Assembly: GCA_025998595.1 (NCBI GenBank) | Contig: BNWE01000002.1 | Location: 1 to 46,237 of the forward strand | Source of the DNA: Alphaproteobacteria bacterium | Lineage (GTDB): Bacteria > Pseudomonadota > Alphaproteobacteria > UBA3830 | Length of the DNA: 46,237 nucleotides | Direction of reading: 5' to 3' | Shown here: positions 40,197 through 46,237 of the stretch, in pieces | Layout: each line of letters begins with the position of its first letter | Position numbering within the stretch: the stretch's first letter is position 1 | Made by a program: the position numbers and the translations under genes | The notes under the pieces: generated by a model | Seen by the model: the letters and a program-made list of their open reading frames with translations, nothing else | What the model was told of the DNA's origin: nothing | Databases searched by the model: none

Positions 40197-41123
40197 TCAT
40201 ATGCACTCCTTACAAAAATGAGCAATTGTTTTTTTAATTCCTTCTTCAATTGTTATTTGGGGAACGTATCCGAAAATTTCAACAGATTTTCTGTTATCAA
40301 GAATAGATTTACGTATGTCTCCTTCTCTTGCAGAAACATAAATATCATCAACTAGGAAGTTTGTGTGTTTTTTTATTAATTCCAATAAATTATTAATAGT
40401 ATTTGACTGATTGGTTGAAAAATTAACAACCACATTTTTGGATGGCGCTTTTAGAGCAATAATATTTATTTCAGCGACATCTTCAACGTATAAAAAATCA
40501 CGAATTTGCTCACCATCTCCGTGAATTTCAACAGTTTGTTTTTTTAATATTCTGTCTATGAAAACAGCAACAACTCCGGCTTCTCCGTGGATACTTTGTC
40601 TCGGACCATAAACATTAGAATATCTGAATATTACATAATCGATTCCGGAAAGCTTTATGTATTTCTCCATGGTTGCTTTAGAAAGAGCGTAGGGAGACAG
40701 ATAACCGACAGGATGTTTTTCGTCAACGGGAAGGTATAGTGGATTAGCATACAGAGCAGCGCTGGATGCTGCTATAACTTTTCTCACGTTATATTTCTTG
40801 CAAAACCTTAGAAGATTTATGGTCGCCAGAATGTTGTCTTTTGCATCTTGAATTGGATCCACCAATGAACAAGATACTGCAGTTTGAGCAGCAAGATGTA
40901 TTACATTTACAATGTTATTTTTTTTGAAAATTTTCTCTAAATCCTGTGAAAGCAAATCAGTCTTATAATAAGTTGCTTGGTTATTTCTATACACAGGATC
41001 GTTGCGATCAATAACCACAACATTTATGCCATTAGCTATCAGTTTATCAACAACGTGAGAACCAATAAAACCACTTCCTCCGGTGACGGCAACTGCATCC
41101 GTTTGCGAAAAATAATCATTCAT
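40197..41123 (-). CDS. NAD-dependent nucleotide-sugar epimerase/dehydratase
   Basis: A 308-residue extended SDR protein of the GalE/UDP-glucose-epimerase-like group. NAD-binding TGGSGFIGSHVVDKL (about 14-28), HLAAQTAVSCSL, catalytic Ser in IAASSAALY and Tyr-x3-Lys in SPYALSKATMEKY, VFRYSNVYGPRQ and DGEQIRDFLYVEDVA. The exact sugar cannot be read from sequence; UDP-glucose/GlcNAc C4-epimerisation is the commonest role. The start overlaps the upstream glycosyltransferase stop by 4 bp. Confidence 0.88.
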   Translation of the reverse strand: MNDYFSQTDAVAVTGGSGFIGSHVVDKLIANGINVVVIDRNDPVYRNNQATYYKTDLLSQDLEKIFKKNNIVNVIHLAAQTAVSCSLVDPIQDAKDNILATINLLRFCKKYNVRKVIAASSAALYANPLYLPVDEKHPVGYLSPYALSKATMEKYIKLSGIDYVIFRYSNVYGPRQSIHGEAGVVAVFIDRILKKQTVEIHGDGEQIRDFLYVEDVAEINIIALKAPSKNVVVNFSTNQSNTINNLLELIKKHTNFLVDDIYVSAREGDIRKSILDNRKSVEIFGYVPQITIEEGIKKTIAHFCKECI

Positions 41124-42694
41124 TTCAGACCATAACCTCTTCTCGATTCTATTACTTCATGATAAAGATCTATATAGTTTTTTAAACATATATCAATAGT
41201 AAATCTACTTTCAACTGTTTTGCGAGACAGAATGGAGGCTTTTTTCCATAGCTCATCGTCGTTCATGAAAGTATTTACTCCATTTAATAAATCATCAACA
41301 TCAAATTGTTTAGCAATGTAACCGGTGTTCATATGAGAAATTTGTTCAGGTATGCCTCCAGTATTAAAAGATATTATTGGGGTACTGCATGACATCGACT
41401 CCAATGTGACGAACGGAAAGCTGTCTGCTATTGTCGGATACAAAAACAAATCTGCCGCAGAATAGTATTTCGCCAATAGATTCTTATCGCCAATAAACCC
41501 AGTGTCGTAAAATCTTTCATGTCTATATCCTTTTTGAGGGGATCCCACGCACAAAAACAATATATCTTCTCGCGATTTGAGAATTTCATAAACTTTTCCT
41601 AGATAACTTCCTCCTTTCCACGGATTAGCATCTCCATAGTCACAGCAAAAGAGAATAATTTTTTTATCGTATGGCAGAGATAATTCTTTTCGAACCTCTT
41701 GTTTATTGTAGTTGTGGAATATCTTCTCATCTACTCCGTTATAAATGCATCTTATATCATGATTTTGTAATATACTGTGCTCTACTTTCTCCTTAAGCCA
41801 ATTTGATACGGCAACTACTGTGATTTTCTCACACGAATCATATATCTTCTTTTTCGTATCATAAATCAAATGAGAGTTATCGGTATCTATGGCTGGATAC
41901 GTATTAAGATAAGTGCACGAATGGCATCTTTCAATCCACTTATCGCAATCTAAAGAGTGTGCACAATGCCCAGTAAAACTTTGCATATCATGAAGCGTCC
42001 AGATCGTTGGCTTTAGAGGTGTTAACTCCGGCAAAGCGAAAGGAGAAAAATATCCTCCATGCAGATTATGAAGATGCAAAATATCACAATTCTTAAAAAT
42101 CTCCATCTCTTTTATTTTTAACGAATCTAAATCAATTACGACCTGCTAAAGCAGGAGGTATGCTAAGTATCTGAAGATACGCCGATTGAGGATAAATCCT
42201 ATTTTGTTGCCATCACTAACTTCAAACTTTTTGATACTCCGCACTTTCCTTTGGCTAAAAGCCTCGCTACATGTTCTCTTATTTTTAGACAACTATTATC
42301 AAGCGATAGCTATGAAATATGTTGTTAAAACAGTTCACGCTAAAGCGTAAGGTTTATAACCGACCCGTGGAAAATAAAAGAAATCCTGATACTCAGAAAT
42401 TCTTTGAATCCTCCGTAAGGTTTTATCTTTGGGAAGAATATTGACATTAGAATCATTTGATAAGTTTTCTGCTACTACAATTTCTGTATGAAATTCTCTG
42501 GAGAGCCCTTTATAAAGAATATTGTAAGCAACTTCTGCCGCTCCTCCTTTTCCAGCCAACGTGTTAATGTACAAAATATTTCCTAGCTTATCACATGTGC
42601 TACTGACATTATATTTGTGGATTCCCGCATATAATTTCTTGTAATGGCAGTACGCTATAAATTGGTAGATTTTTCTCTTAATTTTTTTAAACAT
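41120..42694 (-). pseudogene. Family 4 glycosyltransferase split by a 222-bp insertion (WcaC-like)
   Basis: The N-terminal part (from 42694) has a lysine-rich start, then ILYINTLAGKGGAAEVAYNI, the acceptor-side loop of GT4 enzymes. It runs into an insertion and stops at 42335. The C-terminal part (41120-42106 or slightly upstream) has CDILHLHNLHGGYFSP, TLHDMQSFTGHCAHS, IYNGVDEKIF, and the nucleotide-sugar site ADLFLYPTIADSFPFVTLES followed by NTGGIPEQ. Removing 42140-42361 joins the parts in one frame of 451 codons. The gene is therefore recently broken, unless excision restores it or the C-terminal domain from ATG 42106 acts alone. It overlaps the deacetylase by 8 bp. Confidence 0.88.
42140..42361 (+). 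mobile_element. 222-bp IS200/IS605-like non-autonomous element
   Basis: Inserted directly after TTAC (42136-42139), a known IS200/IS605-type target. Subterminal hairpins are present: CCTGC/GCAGG (42142-42155) and GTATCT/AGATAC on the left, ACGCT/AGCGT (about 42337-42348) on the right. There are no terminal inverted repeats and no target duplication, and the remaining gene rejoins perfectly. No tnpA or tnpB is inside, so it must be moved in trans. Confidence 0.8.
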
Positions 42695-43643
42695 TATTCG
42701 CTATTCCGTGGATGATATCACGCCCTACCTTTTCTGTTAGAAACAACCGTGGAAGAGCATGTAGATCGGTATTATAACGACAATAGCCATGTCGAGTCGT
42801 AGCACATGTGCTGAAGTTCAGTTGTCTTAATAGCTTTATGTGACTTTTGTCTACTGCAGCTTCTTCGCCAAATGGAAATGCAAAATGCCTCATATTGTGA
42901 TTCGTTTTTTCTTTTATTAAATTCATAGAAAGAAAGATATCTTCTTTTATTTCTTCAGTTGAACATCCTTTAAATGAAAAATGCGAATGTGTATGACATC
43001 CTATCGTAGCGAGTGGTTCTTTTGTGAGATCCAATACCTGTTTCCAAGTTAGTGACAAGTCATAATCTGGTATTTCTTTTAGATTAAAAAAACTCAGCAA
43101 TTCTTGCTTTAGATTTTTCTGCGGCATTTTTAAAATGATTTCTCTTATATCCAAAAAGGCCTTTTCTTTTTTTTCTGGCGTGGAGCAATCGAAAGACAAA
43201 TCTTCATTGATAACAAGCGTGTGATTCGCCAAGATCAGATCTTCCAGAACATACCACCAATAGATAAATTGTTTCTCAACCATCCCAGTTGCAACGTATA
43301 TGCAAAATGGAACATCCAATGACTTGAATACCGCTAATCCGTTAGTAAAATTATCTCTATAGCCATCGTCCAGAGTTACTGAAATAATCTTTCTGGCTTT
43401 TTTTCGTTTAGTAATGATTTCCTGTAATTCATCTAGACTTACGAAACTGCAGCCCAAAGACTTCGCGTATTTTAATAGATCCTCCAGATAATCCGGAGAT
43501 ATTTTCAGATGCTCATTATAATAAATACGAGCTGGATCGATGTAATCTATCCTGTGAAGCATTAAAATTGCTCCAATTTTTGGATTATCGAATTTTGTAA
43601 AGGTTGACAAGATGTTTTGTTTAAAAAATTCAAGAAACTTCAC
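42687..43643 (-). CDS. Polysaccharide deacetylase (NodB domain)
   Basis: A 318-residue carbohydrate esterase 4-type protein. Motif 1 TLDDGYRDN has the catalytic and metal Asp (about 92-93); motif 2 GCHTHSHF has the two metal histidines; FAFPFGEE is motif 3-like. LMLHRI near the N-terminus is typical of this subgroup, which removes N-acetyl groups from exopolysaccharide or lipid-linked sugars. No signal peptide is evident, so action on a cytoplasmic or membrane-bound glycan is likely. ATGA overlap with the methyltransferase upstream. Confidence 0.9.
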   Translation of the reverse strand: MKFLEFFKQNILSTFTKFDNPKIGAILMLHRIDYIDPARIYYNEHLKISPDYLEDLLKYAKSLGCSFVSLDELQEIITKRKKARKIISVTLDDGYRDNFTNGLAVFKSLDVPFCIYVATGMVEKQFIYWWYVLEDLILANHTLVINEDLSFDCSTPEKKEKAFLDIREIILKMPQKNLKQELLSFFNLKEIPDYDLSLTWKQVLDLTKEPLATIGCHTHSHFSFKGCSTEEIKEDIFLSMNLIKEKTNHNMRHFAFPFGEEAAVDKSHIKLLRQLNFSTCATTRHGYCRYNTDLHALPRLFLTEKVGRDIIHGIANNV

Positions 43644-44314
43644 TTTATCGCCCTCAAACCTATAGTTACTTGATAATCTTCATCTGTCCTATCCAATATA
43701 GAAATATCGGATAGATCTTCTTGAGCCAGTCCTTGTATAAAAGCTGTAGCTGCCGCCACATTTCCATAGGTTATTATTTGAATTTCACGAAACCCAGCAT
43801 CTTTAGCTAGCATTTCAATTGATTTATTAGTAAAACTCCAAAAATGCCCCCACCTGTCCATGTCATAGCGTGAGATTTGAGAAAGCCCTCCGACGGTAGC
43901 CAACAAAACTCCCCCCTCTTTTAATAGAAAACGCGTTCCTATCAAAGCTTTTTTTACGTCATAAATAAAGTTAAAAGTCTGTGTACAGATAAAACAGTCG
44001 ATCGCGTTTTCAGGAAGAGTGGATGTATCAGTAAGATCGCCAATAATGGTCGCTTCAAGGTTTGTATTATCAAAATGCAATATTTCTTGCTTTATCATTC
44101 CAGAAGAAAATTTTCGAGAGTACGTATTTTCAGAAATTTCAAGAACTGTTCCTTTTATGTATTGCTGATTTTCTTTTAAAAATTTCTCTATATAGTATCG
44201 ATCTATCGGAGTTCCCCTATCAAAACCAAACAACCTACTGATTGGTTGAGTTTCCGTTATTTTTATAGAGTTTATTCTGGGATTTTTATGTTTTATTTTA
44301 TCTATTATCCACAT
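43640..44314 (-). CDS. SAM-dependent methyltransferase-like protein
   Basis: A 224-residue protein starting MWIIDKIKHKNPRIN at ATG 44314, with AGAGGG 5 bases before; a TTG 18 bases upstream is less likely. It has a class I methyltransferase pattern: VLEISENTYSRKF in place of the glycine-rich motif I, GDLTDTSTLPENAIDCFICT as motif II and the post-II loop, and LLKEGGVLLATVGG as motif III. Methyltransferase_11-like proteins of this type, often with CDRGTP/DRYYIE near the start as here, lie next to glycosyltransferases and may cap a glycan chain. The weak motif I leaves SAM binding unproven. Confidence 0.75.
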   Translation of the reverse strand: MWIIDKIKHKNPRINSIKITETQPISRLFGFDRGTPIDRYYIEKFLKENQQYIKGTVLEISENTYSRKFSSGMIKQEILHFDNTNLEATIIGDLTDTSTLPENAIDCFICTQTFNFIYDVKKALIGTRFLLKEGGVLLATVGGLSQISRYDMDRWGHFWSFTNKSIEMLAKDAGFREIQIITYGNVAAATAFIQGLAQEDLSDISILDRTDEDYQVTIGLRAIK

Positions 44315-44355
44315 ACAACCCTCTGTAAGCAAAAATATTGCATTGTAAATCCATA

Positions 44356-45846
44356 TTAGATTGCCTTGTTTTTTTTAGTATACGTAAATTTTATCAATCC
44401 CATAATTGTAACTATTCTTTTATTCCCTCGTTTTATTTTTTTTATGCACTTCCATTTATTATCGTGGCCTCTATAAAACTCTCCCAATCGTTTTCTGCAA
44501 TTTTTATTTTCTACAGTTGGTATTTTTTTTAGCGTTTCATAATGTGACGCCAATTGTACATCATACTGGTGACATTCACCACAGTGTACTCCGCCACCAT
44601 CAAATCCAATATTATGAACGAATGATTTCTGAGGATATAGGCATAATTTGTTTTTCAAAAAAATACTTGCACTCCACCTTATTGCCCAAGAATTATTTTT
44701 CTTGTTTATTTGATCTTCCAGCATCTGCACATAAGGATATGTATCATTGAAATCAAATTTTTTTTCTAAATTTTTGGATCGAATTCCATTTAACAACTTT
44801 TCTCCATCTGGTTCAAAAATTCTCCATGCTCTGCTCCAAGTGGCCCATCCCCAAGATTCTCCAAAACTTATGAAAAAAGATTCCGACAAATTGTGGATCG
44901 GATAAACATAGCCCGAAATAGTAGCTACCTCTTCATCATTTTCATAAAGCTCTAAAGCGTCATTCATATACCGAAGAAAATATTTGGAGGTTACCAGATC
45001 ATCTTCAAGAACTATAACTTTTCCATATTGATTTACAATTTTTGTAACACCATAAATAACGGAATTCGCAAGCCCTTTATTGGAGTCACTCTCGATGATT
45101 TCTACTCGTTTAAATCCAGTAATAGTACGAATATACTCTCTCACCTCATTAACTTTTTCTTCTGCTTGAGCGTTTTTAGCTCCGTCAGAGAAAATAAACA
45201 ACTCACTTTCTGACGCAAGTTCATTGGCCTTGAGAGCTTCCACCGTTTGTCGCGTATGATGCAGACGGTTATAGGTAAATAATACAATAGGAGCTAGTTT
45301 TTTTATTTCTCCTTTTACATTCTCTAGAATCTTAGGGAAGTGACTGACAATAGCCTTTATTTGTTCATCATTTTTCTTCTGACCATTATTTATGGCATGT
45401 AAAGTACTTTCTCCATTGATCCCTAGTGCTCTCTCGGGATTTACATAATTAAAATTTTCATAGTTGTTGACAGCGTTGATCTTTATATCATTTAAAACAG
45501 CCATACCCCAGAACCAAATATCATCAGCTGTTGGAGTAATATTCATAAATAACTCTTCATTTAAAGTTATATCATTCGATAATTTTTTGTTAACATTTGG
45601 AGGATATAGAACTCCACCAACTCCTTTTAAAAACACAGAAAATGCTGAGTAATCATTTAATCCTTCTACAAATTTCCATTTTTCATACAGTTCTATATTC
45701 CCAAAACAATCTGCCGTTACTATTGTGGAGCTTTTAGCGTGAATAACATCAGGATTTTTTATATATGCTGAATAAAGTGTCTCCAGCAAATCTTTTTCAT
45801 AATAAACATCATCATCACAAGTTACGATGATTAATATGACCCCCAT
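44356..45846 (-). pseudogene. Two-domain glycosyltransferase, 5' end lost to IS3 insertion
   Basis: The remaining 496 codons encode most of an N-terminal glycosyltransferase-like domain (it begins inside IIVTCDDDVYYEKDLLETLY) and a complete second GT-A domain: PIVLFTYNRLHHTRQTVEAL (about 185), FIFSDGAKNAQAEEKV, KVIVLEDDLVTSKYFLRYMN with the metal EDD, and FGESWGWATWSRAW. The first ATG and its Gly-Val codons come from the IS3 end, so about 80-110 original residues are missing. Downstream sequence is intact and the second domain could still fold if expressed from an IS-borne promoter. Product sugar unknown. Confidence 0.75.
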
Positions 45847-46237
45847 ATTTTAGACCACTGGCGGGAGATCTAGAGATCCAAGTTCGTTGAGTTCCGCATA
45901 AACAAAACCACCAACTTTACAACCACCATTATACACATCATTTGGAGTTTTGTAATCCAAATTTTGATGTAATCTTTTAAAATTATAAAAATCGATAAAT
46001 TTCCCTATTTCATCTTTAGCCTCCTTAACCGTTTGAAAATCCATTAAAAATACGTTTTCCTGCTTGATTGTGCGCCATATCCTCTCGATGTAAACATTAT
46101 CGACCCAGCGTCCTTTTCCATCCATACTAATGGTGATATTTGAGGCTTTTAGAGCAGATATCCAAGCAACAGAAGTAAACTGAGCTCCCTGATCGGTGTT
46201 GACGATTTCTGGAATCCCATACTTCTCAATGGCGCTC
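45837..46237 (-). mobile_element. IS3-family element, partial (runs off window)
   Basis: The end is near 45837-45846 (TGACCCCCAT), followed by the transposase 3' end. The element continues past the window edge. Its insertion removed the start of the glycosyltransferase gene. Confidence 0.75.
45850..46237 (-). CDS. IS3-family transposase OrfB, partial
   Basis: C-terminal 128 codons of an rve-type DDE integrase, open to the window edge. IEKYGIPEIVNTDQGAQFTS carries the second catalytic Asp; MDGKGRWVDNVYIERIWRT carries the last Glu; FIDFYNFKRLHQNLDYKTP is the family end. No frameshift is visible in this part. The catalytic first Asp and OrfA lie outside the window. Confidence 0.93.
   Translation of the reverse strand, partial: SAIEKYGIPEIVNTDQGAQFTSVAWISALKASNITISMDGKGRWVDNVYIERIWRTIKQENVFLMDFQTVKEAKDEIGKFIDFYNFKRLHQNLDYKTPNDVYNGGCKVGGFVYAELNELGSLDLPPVV

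Noticed and set aside
42107..42334. A tnpB or guide-RNA gene in the glycosyltransferase insertion
   Set aside because: The 222-bp element has no open frame of useful length and only terminal hairpins.
1..46237. tRNA or rRNA genes
   Set aside because: No T-loop-like GTTCGAATC segment with matching acceptor stem, and no rRNA-like sequence, was recognised on either strand by eye.

Overview
The window reads as chromosome of an alphaproteobacterial, probably intracellular (Holosporales/Rickettsiales-like) bacterium. This is inference from the sequence: moderately AT-rich DNA, rpiB-glyA-nusB order, a DivL-like PAS pseudokinase, a complete ISC operon, secreted ankyrin, Sel1 and metallopeptidase proteins, a small beta-barrel surface protein, Rpn (PD-(D/E)XK) genes, many broken genes, and short palindromic elements lying inside coding genes as in Rickettsia. 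TGA is used as stop, so the code is standard. No rRNA, tRNA or CRISPR array was seen.

Layout. 1-2294: repeats, a CorC/HlyC-type membrane protein, and a relic of an IS110 end. 2295-4481: exported putative zinc metallopeptidase. 4698-7284: Rpn remnant, ABC-F ATPase, and an ankyrin gene with its own promoter and terminator, bracketed by a duplicated abcF 3' end. 7455-12450 (minus strand): rpiB-glyA-nusB, a membrane glycosyltransferase and mvaD. 12451-15149: decayed small genes and an exported Sel1/coiled-coil protein. 15257-27268: divL-like kinase, topA and a surface-protein gene, of which a 5,230-bp block is present twice in direct orientation. 27643-33618: iscS-iscU-[rpn]-iscA-hscB-hscA-fdx. 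33735-34436: SIMPL protein. 34615-36930: an IS110 element carrying a nested decayed IS5-type element. 37022-46237 (minus strand): polysaccharide cluster (glycosyltransferases, fcl, gmd, epimerase, deacetylase, methyltransferase) cut at its upstream end by an IS3-family element.

The most striking structure is the duplication at 16113-26665. Its two copies look identical and are joined by a 93-bp stretch that is topA sequence in inverted orientation, with a 6-base microhomology at each edge. This is a tandem-inversion-duplication junction. It leaves two intact topA genes, one intact and one truncated kinase gene (the latter fused in frame to a piece of TopA), and one intact and one truncated surface-protein gene.

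The second theme is a family of short palindromic elements encoding a peptide like SVTLDPFTAS. They sit in frame inside mvaD, hscB and fcl and also between genes. In hscB a second dispersed repeat is nested inside. Several insertions can be undone on paper: removing a 222-bp IS200/IS605-like element restores a 451-codon glycosyltransferase frame, and removing the IS5-type element with one 6-bp target copy restores an IS110 of ordinary length sitting at a fixed position in a dispersed repeat. Together these point to a genome shaped by small mobile elements, with the ISC operon and a GDP-fucose/polysaccharide pathway kept largely intact.
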